The notes: generated by a model from the letters alone, not told the origin. A stretch of DNA of 64,000 nucleotides from Bdellovibrio bacteriovorus (GCF_001592745.1 NZ_LUKD01000001.1:1632848-1696847); one strand, 5' to 3'; shown: positions 36,830-45,338, numbered from the stretch's first letter. Numbers and translations: made by a program.

Positions 36830-38323
36830 TTGAAGAATTATATTAAAATTCCTAAAGAGTCTTGGAAGAGACGGGGGCGTCGCTATTTCAGTGGTAAGGT
36901 TTTAAAACTTTTCTCAAAGTATAATTTGGGTTTTCAGATTGAGGCCGTTGAATCAATTAAGAGCTATGCCCGATATGCCCGTAAAGATAAATGGAACAAT
37001 GCTGTTCCTCCGGAGACAGACCTCCGATTAGATACGATTAGCCTCCCTATTATTATCACCTATGCCGAATGGCTGCGTGTACATTCGCGGCTGCCGAAGC
37101 TCTTTAGCGAATTCCCACAGAAAGAGGGATTTCCGCGTAATTCACTTAGGGAGGTATATGAGCGTATTCAGAAAATTACTGAATCATCTGTTCAAGTGCG
37201 GTCTTCATCACCTATTGGATACATCCAAATTCCGGAAAGCGACGACTTATTTAGGTTAACCAAAATAGTGAAAATTGACGTTGTTTCTTTTTTTAAGGGA
37301 CATATTGGAATTGTTTTTACATGTTCGGTCGGTTCTAGCCTTCATGCTGAGATTGAGGAGCTTCTCCGAACTCATTTCTATTCAGATGTGTATTTGTATG
37401 CTCCCCCTTTAAAACGAATTTTCAGAACGTGGGGAATGCAAGCTGGAAACGGTACAATACACAAACAAAAAGTATTGAAAGAAAAAATCAACACTGTGAA
37501 AAATGAGTTACTTGGTTTTTTTAAAGGATACCTTGGATTAGGCGTGGCGCAATCAAGAGCATTGATTCCCTCATTAGATATATGGCACTTTGACTGTGGA
37601 ACCTTAATGAAGCCATATCAACAAGAATTTTGGTCTGTTCTGGACCATACGCCTCGGAAGTTCTCCTATTATCGGTCTGAAAAAGGAAAGTACTCTCTTA
37701 CTTTGCCCGATCTAAGTGAGTTCGACGCATCGGTAAAAATCGTAGCTAATCTTGACCGTATTAAGCCTGGAACTGGAGAGCGAAAGAGCGTCCATGAAGC
37801 GAGAAGTAATCTTGAATTTTTTAATACCGACTTTTCGCTTTTATGGTTCTACTATTTTCATAATTACCAGTTAGTGGAGACTATAGGAAGCGAGATGCAT
37901 CATGCTGCCGAGAAATCTAGTTTTTGGAGTTTGAAAAATTTTAAGCTTCGTGACTATCTTTTGGAAATCGAATTTCGATTAGATACTCTAGCCAAAGACT
38001 TCGATTTAGATTTCCAATACAGGGAGATAGGGTCGGACTTTCTAAATTGTGAGTCTTTGCGAAGACGGAAAAAAGTTCGTCTGGACGATGAAATTAAAAA
38101 CGGAATTTTGTTTCAAAAAGAGAAGCTTGAAAGGTCGGTTCAATCATTGCGTAAGTTTTTGGATAATGCTGTTGAAACAAGAATTGCCAATATAAATATT
38201 TTAACCCAGATTCTGGTTTTAATTCTGGGGCTAGTTACTGTTTATGATCAATCAGAAAAAACGCGAGAGGCTATTTTGTCTATTTGGGAAAGCGTTACTT
38301 TTTGGTTTATAATTCTTTTTTAA
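36830..38323 (+). CDS. Hypothetical protein with C-terminal coiled coil and membrane anchor
   Basis: A 497-residue protein, family unrecognised. It starts with basic residues (IKIPKESWKRRGRR). It has a mixed alpha/beta middle including a Ser/Gly block FTCSVGSSLHAEIEELL and WHFDCGTLMKPYQQEFW. Near 435-460 is a charged helix (QKEKLERSVQSLRKFLDN), then one or two C-terminal hydrophobic helices (ILVLILGLVTVY and VTFWFIILF). The CorA-like end suggests a membrane-tethered multimer. A TTG at 36830 is chosen because GGAGG is exactly five bases upstream; a longer TTG at 36809 is not supported. It is low GC and likely mobile; a membrane effector role is only a guess. Confidence 0.75.
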   Translation: MKNYIKIPKESWKRRGRRYFSGKVLKLFSKYNLGFQIEAVESIKSYARYARKDKWNNAVPPETDLRLDTISLPIIITYAEWLRVHSRLPKLFSEFPQKEGFPRNSLREVYERIQKITESSVQVRSSSPIGYIQIPESDDLFRLTKIVKIDVVSFFKGHIGIVFTCSVGSSLHAEIEELLRTHFYSDVYLYAPPLKRIFRTWGMQAGNGTIHKQKVLKEKINTVKNELLGFFKGYLGLGVAQSRALIPSLDIWHFDCGTLMKPYQQEFWSVLDHTPRKFSYYRSEKGKYSLTLPDLSEFDASVKIVANLDRIKPGTGERKSVHEARSNLEFFNTDFSLLWFYYFHNYQLVETIGSEMHHAAEKSSFWSLKNFKLRDYLLEIEFRLDTLAKDFDLDFQYREIGSDFLNCESLRRRKKVRLDDEIKNGILFQKEKLERSVQSLRKFLDNAVETRIANINILTQILVLILGLVTVYDQSEKTREAILSIWESVTFWFIILF

Positions 38324-38556
38324 ATACCAAATGTCAGTCGATATTAGGGATGAACTATACTAATTCTATGCCTCGACGAGAGTGTCCCTATTGCTCGAAA
38401 TGGCTAGTAATGATTATCAAATGAAACATCAAAATTTTTCTTACTTCCACTTGGCAAAAAACTCGTACTTAGCAATTACATGGTCTTCAGGTGATTCGCA
38501 TAATTTCTTTCCGGTGTTTTTCCAGGTGAACAAATCGTTTTATTAATTGGCAGAGG
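38324..38556. other. AT-rich intergenic stretch with a short zinc-finger-like frame
   Basis: Mostly non-coding. A short frame, 38368-38424, starts MPRRECPYCSKWLVMIIK and has one CxxC knuckle. It is too short to be a full gene and may be the remnant of a zinc-finger protein. Confidence 0.35.
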
Positions 38557-38577
38557 TACTTAATACGCTATTAAGTA
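38557..38577. promoter_or_regulatory. 21-bp inverted repeat (operator candidate)
   Basis: 9-base arms TACTTAATA / TATTAAGTA around CGC, four bases before the ATG of a 34-codon frame (38582-38686) and 261 bases before the nuclease-like gene. Confidence 0.5.
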
Positions 38578-38581
38578 TAAG

Positions 38582-38686
38582 ATGAAATCCAAAAAGGAAG
38601 ATAGCTATTCGGTTGACCGACTAGATGAAGAATCGCTTTGCAAACCCCTGTTTTTCAAACAGTCAACTACGCATTTTAGCGTCTGA
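38582..38686 (+). CDS. Possible 34-residue peptide
   Basis: Frame MKSKKEDSYSVDRLDEESLC continuing to a TGA; charged, no signal peptide. There is no good ribosome-binding site because the inverted repeat occupies the upstream position. It could be a small regulator or chance. Reported only because of its position between the repeat and the nuclease-like gene. Confidence 0.25.
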   Translation: MKSKKEDSYSVDRLDEESLCKPLFFKQSTTHFSV

Positions 38687-38837
38687 ACCAGGTCTGAGTG
38701 CCTTCAGAGCTTCTTCAAAGTACGATCTATTGGAAAAAGGGGTATGATATTCAAACAACGAACGTTTTAGGTGAAATTATACCACGGAATGTCTGATGCG
38801 CAGATTTGAACTTTTTGAATAGGTTGAAAGAAAGAGC

Positions 38838-39671
38838 ATGGCGCGGTTTGTAAAGAGATACTTAAGTCATTTAGTCGTCTGTATAGGCAGCCTTCATAAG
38901 GCTTTAACTAAAAGGCGCAGTGTGCCTAGTTTTGCCTATCAGTTAGATCCTTTTTTTGGTCGTGTAGAATTGTCCGGTAAAAAGAATTTTCAACCCAATT
39001 TTTTAATAGAAAGAGACGGGAGAATTATTCTAAGGATTCGTTTGTCGGTGAAAAATGAAAGATTAAAAGAGGAGATAATTGCTAAGCATTTTCTTAAGTA
39101 TCTTCATCAAGAGGGTGAAAGAGGGCGAAGCTTTGAGATATTGAAACGGGACAAACCATGGGACTTTGAAATTCAAAGTGATTCCGGATTATTTAATATC
39201 GAAATAACGTCAATTGCAGATAACGAACGGCATTTTATTTGGTTAAATGATCAGGATAAAATGGGGGGACTTCTCAGTAATAAGGCCCCTACAGAACGAG
39301 ATTTTGATATTATAAAAAAGCACGTTAATACTGAGTTTCGGGAGCGGATCAGAAAGAATTTTGCGGAGATTGGTTTCGGTGGAAAATATATTCTAATAGG
39401 CTCTCATCCAGGTATTCAAGGAACATACGAAGACATGATTTTTACGGCTATACAAAAGAAAGCCTTAAAACCGCATTCAGGTAAAGAGAGTACAATAATC
39501 CTAATTGAGAATCGAACCTCTGGGATGAATCCAGAGGATATACTACGCCTTCGTGCGAACCTGGGCAGCAAATTACGGTCTTTACCTTTCTCTGAAATCT
39601 GGATTTATACCGGTTGCTATTCGGATGATGACGGCAACAATTCGTCATTCGTTCTTAATAAATTAAAGTAA
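38838..39671 (+). CDS. Hypothetical protein with restriction-endonuclease-like core
   Basis: A 277-residue protein. After a basic N-terminus it contains KPWDFEIQSDSGLFNIEITSIAD at about 113-135. The D-x(10+)-E-x-T order and the flanking strands recall the PD-(D/E)xK nuclease fold; this is a weak match. The C-terminal part (YILIGSHPGI, STIILIENRTSG) has further alternating strands. The ATG is preceded by GAAAGAAAG. It is AT-rich like its neighbours and is the last gene of the accessory island. It could act on nucleic acid in defence or mobility, but no direct evidence is available. Confidence 0.7.
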   Translation: MARFVKRYLSHLVVCIGSLHKALTKRRSVPSFAYQLDPFFGRVELSGKKNFQPNFLIERDGRIILRIRLSVKNERLKEEIIAKHFLKYLHQEGERGRSFEILKRDKPWDFEIQSDSGLFNIEITSIADNERHFIWLNDQDKMGGLLSNKAPTERDFDIIKKHVNTEFRERIRKNFAEIGFGGKYILIGSHPGIQGTYEDMIFTAIQKKALKPHSGKESTIILIENRTSGMNPEDILRLRANLGSKLRSLPFSEIWIYTGCYSDDDGNNSSFVLNKLK

Positions 39672-39878
39672 GGGACCTTTTAGGTTAGTAATCTTTGGAT
39701 TTATGTGGACATGTAATTAAATTATTAAATATTTAATTCTCTGAGCCAAAAAGCTCCTCTCTTCTTTAGTGCTCCCTAATGGTGACTTGGGTGACGGGTT
39801 TTAATTATTTCGAGACGAGAAATTTGACTCTGTTACGAGTTGGGATCATTGATTTAACTTGTTGGAGAAGTGATCTTT

Positions 39879-40226
39879 ATGAAGACTTTGATTTTTTCGT
39901 TTTTGATGATGGGTCTTTTTGGTTCTTTGGCGGTTCAGGCGGATCCGGTTAGGGCTTTGTGTTCGACTACTATTAAGTGTGCTAATGGCACTGCTACTTG
40001 TACGGCGGATCCTCAGCAGTCGGGGGGGACTTCTTTGGAGGCGGCTTCTTGTGGGGCGGTGTCTGGGAAGTACCGAAGTTGTAAGTATACGGCGTCGATG
40101 GAGTCTAGAAACGACATTGTGAAGCGGGAACGGTTTGTTTGCTGTAACGCTAATGGTGATGCGGTTTCTTTCTCTGAAAGAGCCAGCGTTGATGAAAGCT
40201 GTGCTTCTCCGGGTGTTGTTCAGTAA
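39879..40226 (+). CDS. Small secreted cysteine-rich protein
   Basis: A 115-residue protein with signal peptide (LMMGLFGSLAVQA). The mature chain has eight cysteines (ALCSTTIKCANGTATC, AASCGAV, YRSCKYTA, FVCCNANGD, DESCAS), consistent with several disulfides and an extracytoplasmic location. The family is not recognised. The ATG at 39879 has GGAGAAG upstream; a GTG nine bases earlier has poor spacing. Codon use is T-rich and Gly-rich, different from most core genes. It marks the right end of the island. Confidence 0.75.
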   Translation: MKTLIFSFLMMGLFGSLAVQADPVRALCSTTIKCANGTATCTADPQQSGGTSLEAASCGAVSGKYRSCKYTASMESRNDIVKRERFVCCNANGDAVSFSERASVDESCASPGVVQ

Positions 40227-40308
40227 TTATCCTAAACAATCAGCTAAAATTTGATGTCTTGTCTTCGTTGGCCTTGAAGTTCCTTCTTAAACTTCTTACA
40301 ACTGAAGT

Positions 40309-40848
40309 ATGGGATATTACATAGTGTTTTTACGAGCGGTGACTCCTACTGGGAAAAATAAAGTTCCTATGGCGGAGTTTCGCAAGCTTCTTGAGCAGAA
40401 TAAGTTTTCTGATGTACGGACTTATATTGCTAGTGGGAATGTTCTTCTTAGAACTTCCTTGGAAGCTCGTGAAGTTGAGAAAAAGGTACGGGCTCTTATC
40501 AAAAAGAACTTTGGTGGGGATTTGGATACTTTTGCTCTGACGCCGGACGAGCTCGCGCGTGTTCTTAAAGAGAGTCCTTTTAAAAAGCCCGACGGAAAGA
40601 CGCACTACTACACTTTGCTTTCCGATATGCCCAGTGCTTCTGCTCAGAAGGCGTTTTCCGTAATTGATTTTTCTCCCGATAAGATCGTACTTAAGAAAAA
40701 AGTGGTCTATGCAGAGTATCGCACTCTGATTAGTGAATCTAAGTTTAATAACAACTATTTTGAAAAGAAGCTTTCGGTACGAGGGACGACTCGTAATTTT
40801 AATACGATGTCGAAGCTTCTTGAAATAGCACGCGAGATGGTTGGATAG
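40309..40848 (+). CDS. DUF1697-family protein
   Basis: A 179-residue protein of the DUF1697 family (YIVFLRAVTPTGKNKVPMAE, RTYIASGNVLLRTS, TRNFNTMSKLLEIA). Members are soluble and of unknown function; structures show an RRM-like fold (from memory). It is followed after five bases by a YdeI/OmpD-associated gene, so both are probably co-transcribed. No catalytic residues are known. Confidence 0.9.
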   Translation: MGYYIVFLRAVTPTGKNKVPMAEFRKLLEQNKFSDVRTYIASGNVLLRTSLEAREVEKKVRALIKKNFGGDLDTFALTPDELARVLKESPFKKPDGKTHYYTLLSDMPSASAQKAFSVIDFSPDKIVLKKKVVYAEYRTLISESKFNNNYFEKKLSVRGTTRNFNTMSKLLEIAREMVG

Positions 40849-40853
40849 ATTCG

Positions 40854-41414
40854 ATGCAGATTAAATTCTTTAAAAGTAAAAATGAACTTCATAAGTGGCT
40901 TCAGAAGAATCACGATAAGGCTTCTGAGGTCTGGATTGGTTTTTACAAAAAGGATTCCGGCAAGAAAGGCATCACGAACCAAGAGGCGTTGGATGAAGCG
41001 CTTTGTTTTGGATGGATTGATGGGATTCGTAAGGCTGTCGATGAGATCAGTTACTGCAATCGATATACTCCCCGTACGGCGCGCAGTAAATGGTCTAAGA
41101 TTAATACCGAACATGTGCAGCGTTTGATGAAAGATGGCCTGATGCAGCCTGCGGGCTTAGCGGCGGTGAAGGCTGCGAAAGCGGATGGTCGTTGGGATGC
41201 GGCTTATGCTTCGCCGAAGAATTCCGAAGTGCCGGAAGAGTTTCTTAAACAACTCAAAAAGAATAAGAAGGCGAGTGCGGCATTCAAAAAGTTAGATAGA
41301 AGAAATCTTTTTTCAATCTCGTACCGACTGCAAAACGCAAAAAAACAGGAAACCCGCGATCGGATGATTCAAAAGTTCATAGATAAGTTAGAACAGGGTG
41401 AGCCTATCGTATAA
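40854..41414 (+). CDS. YdeI/OmpD-associated family protein
   Basis: A 186-residue protein with the family's conserved N-terminal segments: WLQKNHDKASEVWIGFYKK, ALDEALCFGWIDGIRKAVD and YTPRTARSKWSKINTEHV. The C-terminal half is basic and helical. Such proteins have been linked to bacteriocin resistance and are often next to DUF1697 genes, as here. A bidirectional terminator follows. Confidence 0.9.
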   Translation: MQIKFFKSKNELHKWLQKNHDKASEVWIGFYKKDSGKKGITNQEALDEALCFGWIDGIRKAVDEISYCNRYTPRTARSKWSKINTEHVQRLMKDGLMQPAGLAAVKAAKADGRWDAAYASPKNSEVPEEFLKQLKKNKKASAAFKKLDRRNLFSISYRLQNAKKQETRDRMIQKFIDKLEQGEPIV

Positions 41415-41446
41415 AAAAAAGGCTGCGGATCTCGCAGCCTTTTTTA
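41413..41446. terminator. Bidirectional terminator
   Basis: Stem GGCTGCG / CGCAGCC with a 5-base loop, A8 before and T6 after. It lies between convergent genes. Confidence 0.93.
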
Positions 41447-41471
41447 TTTCATTCCATTTTTTAGGAAAGAA

Positions 41472-41711
41472 CTATTTGCAGTCGCTGCTGATAGCTTTTT
41501 CTGCGTTTTGGTATTTAGCGTAAAGCTCTTCGTATTGGCCCATGTAAAGCTCAAGAGTGTCAGAGTTTCTTGTTTCTCTCATTTTCTCTCTCAACCAGTT
41601 CAATTCTTTTGCAAGATTGTTTTTGTAGTCTACTAGTTGGCCGCAAGAAAGGCCGTAAGCGTGAGAAGTGGATACTGCAAAAACCAAAGCTAAAGCGATA
41701 AGTGCTTTCAT
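41472..41711 (-). CDS. Small secreted helical protein
   Basis: A 79-residue protein with signal peptide ending VSTSHA. The mature part is helical and charged (LAKELNWLREKMRETR), with one Cys near the start (LSCGQLVDY) and one at the end (SSDCK), a possible disulfide hairpin. GGAGA upstream of the ATG supports translation. Function unknown; probably periplasmic. Confidence 0.75.
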   Translation of the reverse strand: MKALIALALVFAVSTSHAYGLSCGQLVDYKNNLAKELNWLREKMRETRNSDTLELYMGQYEELYAKYQNAEKAISSDCK

Positions 41712-41820
41712 GGAATCTCCTTAATTGTGTTTATAATGCCTGGGGAACTTACTCAGAGCCCTCTGAAAGCGCAAGATTTGGGGCAGAGAGAATAAAATTT
41801 ACAGTCTGAGAAAGCCCGTA

Positions 41821-42933
41821 TTAGTTTTCAGCGTTAATTACGGGCAAAGAAAAGAAGATCGATGTTCCGTGATTAGGCTTGGAGTCGGCCCATATTTGGC
41901 CTCCGTGCAGCTCGACGACTTTGCGACACGTGGCCAGTCCAATTCCTGAGCCAGAGAGCTGTTTGCCCGAGTTCAATGTCGTGTACAGACCAAAAATAGT
42001 GTCCTTTTCCTTTGGGTCGAATCCGATTCCCTGATCTTTAATGCAAAATACCCACGAACTTTGTTCAGGTCGGCTTTGCACGGTGACTTTGATGCGTGAA
42101 GGCTTTGTACCTCGAAACTTGATCGAGTTAGAAAAAATATTCTGGAATACCTGCACCAGAAGTTCAAAATCACCATACACAGAAGGAAGCTCATCAGATT
42201 CTATCTGAGTTTGTGTCTCTTGAATGGCGCTGTGTAAGTTTTGAATTGAAATTTTTAGGACATCGTTGAGATCCACTTTCTCAAAAGGAATGTTTTTTCC
42301 CGAAAGGCGAGCATAGCTTAACAAGCGGTCGATAAGCTTGCGCATTCTTTCTGCGGCACCCTCAATAATTGGAATATATTCGTTACCTGGCAAAGCCTGT
42401 CCTAACTCTTCTTCCAACAAACTTAAGTACCCTGAAATTGTCGCTAGCGGAGACTTAAGATCATGAGCTGCAACACCAGCAAACTGTTCTAGACTTCTAT
42501 TACTGGTTTCGGCCTTCGTCAGGGCATCTTCGGTTCTTTGGCCCTTTGTGGTCACAAACTCTGTGACTGCCAGCGAGATCACGGCGTCGATGGCCTCATC
42601 GACTTTATTTCTAGCCTCATAGCTAAGCTCATTTTGTTTTTGCAGTTCTTCATTAACGGCTTTGCGTAGCAGACTGAATTCTTTTAAAAGTTGTGGAAGA
42701 GGAAAACTAGTCAGTGCGGCTTTCGCTCTTCCGTAGGGTGCCGACATGCCATCGGTTTCTAAATGACGGAATGTGAAACGACTGTCTGAGTTTATGTAGC
42801 TAAGTAGATCATCCAGAAAAGGAGGAACAGCATCCAGAAGAGCATCAGAGTTGTTCGTCACAGATGATTCTTTTGAAAGCATCTCCGTCAGTCGGTTCGT
42901 TACATTCTTCTTAATTGTTTCAGTCTCTCTCAC
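41821..42933 (-). CDS. Cytoplasmic sensor histidine kinase
   Basis: A roughly 370-residue kinase without a membrane segment. The HisKA domain has the acceptor histidine in GVAAHDLKSPLATISGYLSL. The ATPase domain shows NIFSNSIKFRG, CIKDQGIGFDP and GSGIGLATCRKVVELHGG. The N-terminal 150 residues have no clear sensory fold. Two GTG starts are possible; 42933 has AAGGGAG ten bases upstream, 42954 has none. No response regulator is adjacent, so it is an orphan kinase. The HDLKSPL box is of the kind seen in phytochrome-like and cytosolic PAS kinases. Confidence 0.88.
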   Translation of the reverse strand: MRETETIKKNVTNRLTEMLSKESSVTNNSDALLDAVPPFLDDLLSYINSDSRFTFRHLETDGMSAPYGRAKAALTSFPLPQLLKEFSLLRKAVNEELQKQNELSYEARNKVDEAIDAVISLAVTEFVTTKGQRTEDALTKAETSNRSLEQFAGVAAHDLKSPLATISGYLSLLEEELGQALPGNEYIPIIEGAAERMRKLIDRLLSYARLSGKNIPFEKVDLNDVLKISIQNLHSAIQETQTQIESDELPSVYGDFELLVQVFQNIFSNSIKFRGTKPSRIKVTVQSRPEQSSWVFCIKDQGIGFDPKEKDTIFGLYTTLNSGKQLSGSGIGLATCRKVVELHGGQIWADSKPNHGTSIFFSLPVINAEN

Positions 42934-43229
42934 CTGATCATGTCTCCCTTTCACTCTTTTTTATAACATCATGAAATCTTCAGAAACAGAGAGGTTGTGA
43001 AAAGACTTAGTGCCGGACTCGACTTTGTTTTCGCACAAATAACATGAGACTGAATATTTTTCGTCTCAAACACGTCCTCTTCGATCTGAGCTCGATTTGA
43101 ACGTTTCGATTTTGGTTATATCTAATTGAGGGGGAGTGTGTTCTACTAACGGCAACAAGTCGTTCACATCCTTCATTAGATTCCCTTTTGTCTTTTGCGA
43201 ATGGCCCCTAGCTTTTTATGGAGGCAATT

Positions 43230-43535
43230 ATGGGAAGAAAATTATACGTCGGAAACCTTTCATTCACAGTGGATTCAGAGCAACTAGGCACTGTCTTTTC
43301 AGAGGCAGGAAGCGTGGCTTCCGTCAATGTACTGACCGATCGTGAAACAGGTCGAAGCAAAGGTTTTGCGTTTGTCGAGATGTCGACAGATGAAGAGGCA
43401 CAGGACGCGATTCATAAATTAAACGGCATTGCCTTGTCAGGTCGTCCCTTGAATGTTTCTGAAGCGCGTCCTCAAGAAAATCGTTTCTCATCTAATAGAC
43501 GTGGTGGCGCCTTCGGGTCTCGCCGTTCTTATTAG
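43230..43535 (+). CDS. RRM-domain RNA-binding protein
   Basis: A 101-residue single RRM protein with RNP2 LYVGNLSF and RNP1 KGFAFVEM, followed by a short Arg/Gly/Ser tail (SSNRRGGAFGSRRSY). Proteins like this (Rbp-type) act as RNA chaperones in cold stress. GGAGG lies five bases before the ATG at 43230, so the longer frame from 43218 is rejected. The upstream leader of nearly 280 bases may allow post-transcriptional control, as in cold-shock genes. Confidence 0.93.
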   Translation: MGRKLYVGNLSFTVDSEQLGTVFSEAGSVASVNVLTDRETGRSKGFAFVEMSTDEEAQDAIHKLNGIALSGRPLNVSEARPQENRFSSNRRGGAFGSRRSY

Positions 43536-43609
43536 TCACAGAATTTCAAAATTAATTTCCTAGTCGGTGTTGCCCACCGGCTAGTTTTCTATTCGTAAAG
43601 CAAGGTACT

Positions 43610-43831
43610 ATGGCAAAAGATGATTTGGTAAATGTCGAAGGTAAAGTCGTCGATCTTTCTGGCGGTGGTGTTTATTCAGTGACTCTGGAAAATGGAGTCT
43701 TGGTCAAGGCACGCCTTTGTGGAAAAATGAAAAAATTCAATATCAAGGTTGTCGTCGGCGATCGCGTCAGTGTCGGAGTGTCGCCTTACGATCCTAGTCA
43801 CGGGCTGATTCTTCACCGTCACAAATTCTAG
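43610..43831 (+). CDS. infA: Translation initiation factor IF-1
   Basis: A 73-residue S1/OB-fold protein with typical IF-1 segments (VEGKVVDLSGGGVYSVTLENG, KMKKFNIKVVVGDRVSVG, SPYDPSHGLILHRHKF). It binds the ribosomal A site during initiation. It stands after the RRM gene with a gap of about 75 bases, without clear operon links. AAGG precedes the ATG. Confidence 0.9.
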   Translation: MAKDDLVNVEGKVVDLSGGGVYSVTLENGVLVKARLCGKMKKFNIKVVVGDRVSVGVSPYDPSHGLILHRHKF

Positions 43832-43841
43832 TGGTGAAATT

Positions 43842-43976
43842 CTATTGAGTTCCGATAATACCCATAGAGGCCGGCGAACGGGCTTCTTCGGTGCGGGCGC
43901 AATTTGAATAGAAAAAGCAAAGAACCAAATAAATCACGGATAGAGCCAGAAAGCCTCTTATCTTATTATTTTTCAT
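43842..43976 (-). CDS. 44-residue small lipoprotein
   Basis: A short frame: hydrophobic signal (RGFLALSVIYLVLCFF), lipobox-like YSNC and a 19-residue mature tail (ARTEEARSPASMGIIGTQ). GGGAG is eight bases before the ATG. Size and layout resemble small anchor lipoproteins. Its 3' end is only ten bases from the infA stop (convergent). Confidence 0.6.
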   Translation of the reverse strand: MKNNKIRGFLALSVIYLVLCFFYSNCARTEEARSPASMGIIGTQ

Positions 43977-44158
43977 TCCATGAACTCCCTGGCTCAGTTC
44001 TGCAAAGATCTATTTTTATTTTTGCAAAGAATGAGATTTTCTACTCGTAAAAAAAGTGAATAGCCTCATCTTGAGTCGGGGTTTCACGAAAGATTTTTTC
44101 TTAGTTTTGCTAAGGACTTATCCGTCTTTAGGATGTCTCGCAATTAGAATGGCGCAAA

Positions 44159-44557
44159 TCACTTAATTTTGCGCAGCTTGCTCTCATTTTCTATGGCCCA
44201 ATCAAACAGCACGGAAAGTGTGGGCATAAGGCTTCGGCCAAACGGGGTGAGCGAGTACTCCACTCGGGGAGGAATTTCGGGATAGACCTCTCGTGAAATA
44301 AAGCCCCACTCTTCTAAAGACTTTAAAGTTTGAGCGAGCATCTTTGGCGAGATGGTCGGTATTTGCTTTTGAAGTTCATTATAGCGTTTGGTCCGTTCAA
44401 GAAGGGCGACAAGAACAATCATTGTCCATTTGTCGCCCAGGAATCGTGCCGCTACGCTAAAGATACATGTTTCATCGAACAGGGGTTTTTTAATGACACG
44501 CTCTAAGGTCGTTTCAACCTTATGGTTAAGCACTTCTTTTTCAGTTCTTTTGTTCAT
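44159..44557 (-). CDS. HxlR-family transcriptional regulator
   Basis: A 132-residue winged-helix regulator: DKWTMIVLVALLERTKRYNELQ, ISPKMLAQTLKSLEEWG and VEYSLTPFGRSLMP are the family blocks. The family's sensing Cys is present (CIFSVAARF). It is 20 bases downstream of the SnoaL-like gene, so it probably regulates or is co-expressed with it. Aldehyde or reactive-electrophile sensing is typical for HxlR relatives. Confidence 0.9.
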   Translation of the reverse strand: MNKRTEKEVLNHKVETTLERVIKKPLFDETCIFSVAARFLGDKWTMIVLVALLERTKRYNELQKQIPTISPKMLAQTLKSLEEWGFISREVYPEIPPRVEYSLTPFGRSLMPTLSVLFDWAIENESKLRKIK

Positions 44558-44577
44558 TTAAAAAACCCCTGGGCACG

Positions 44578-45030
44578 CTACATATTTGCTGTAGCCCCGT
44601 CGTATTTATTGTTCTCTCCGAGCGCCGTTTGTAAAACCAGTGGATTCCAAAAATCCTTGTAGCTGTCGATCTTTCCGTTTGTTGTTTTCACGACGGAAAT
44701 ATACGTTTGATTGTACGGGCGTCCGTTCGTGACCATCTTACCAAAACCTTTAAATTCAGCAATCACAAGGTTTGGATCTTCAGTCAGATGATATGTGGGT
44801 TTTGTAAACTCAATCTTCAAGTAATTCGGGAAGTGGCGGATGTATTCGTGAATTGCTTCATTGCCGCTGACCTGGGCTGGGTATTCCTTAAGGCCGAAGG
44901 GAAATTCCAAGACGCCGCCTTCGTTCCATAGAGCCATCCAGGCACTGATATTCCCTGTAGAAAGATACTCAAGATGCTTTTCGAAAGTCTCTTGCGCTTT
45001 TGTTCTGATTGATTCGTTTTGTGTTTTCAT
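44578..45030 (-). CDS. SnoaL-like (NTF2-fold) protein
   Basis: A 150-residue protein with the NTF2/SnoaL-like pattern: FEKHLEYLSTGNISAWMALW, GGVLEFPFG and FWNPLVLQTALG near the C-terminus. Family members include small-molecule isomerases and ligand-binding proteins. The ATG at 45030 has AAAGGAT upstream. It is upstream of hxlR in one likely operon. Confidence 0.85.
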   Translation of the reverse strand: MKTQNESIRTKAQETFEKHLEYLSTGNISAWMALWNEGGVLEFPFGLKEYPAQVSGNEAIHEYIRHFPNYLKIEFTKPTYHLTEDPNLVIAEFKGFGKMVTNGRPYNQTYISVVKTTNGKIDSYKDFWNPLVLQTALGENNKYDGATANM

Positions 45031-45338
45031 GTGCGATATCCTTTCTTTTAGTGAGTCGCTTTCTGAAGGATAGTTGAAATCTAAAATATTGGAAGTACGC
45101 ACCTTTTTGTGCTTTGGTTACGAAAAGGAAAGTAATGAGGCCATTTCGATCTGAAGCTAAAACCCAAGAGCGCCTGCGTTAAATTTACAGGACGAATAGC
45201 TGTACAAAAGGTGTCAGCCAAATTTGTCCTTGGCCATTTTGATTCTCATCTTGGTTCGCTAATACCGATGGAGTTGCAGATAACAGGGCGTACCTTTTGC
45301 TCTTTCATAAGCTGGATATTCCTTTGAAAGGAAGACTT

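Noticed and set aside
33544-39878. Attachment-site duplication of the tRNA 3' end
   Set aside because: No copy of the terminal CTCGCCCCCTACCA-type sequence was found at the right end of the island, and no integrase is present.
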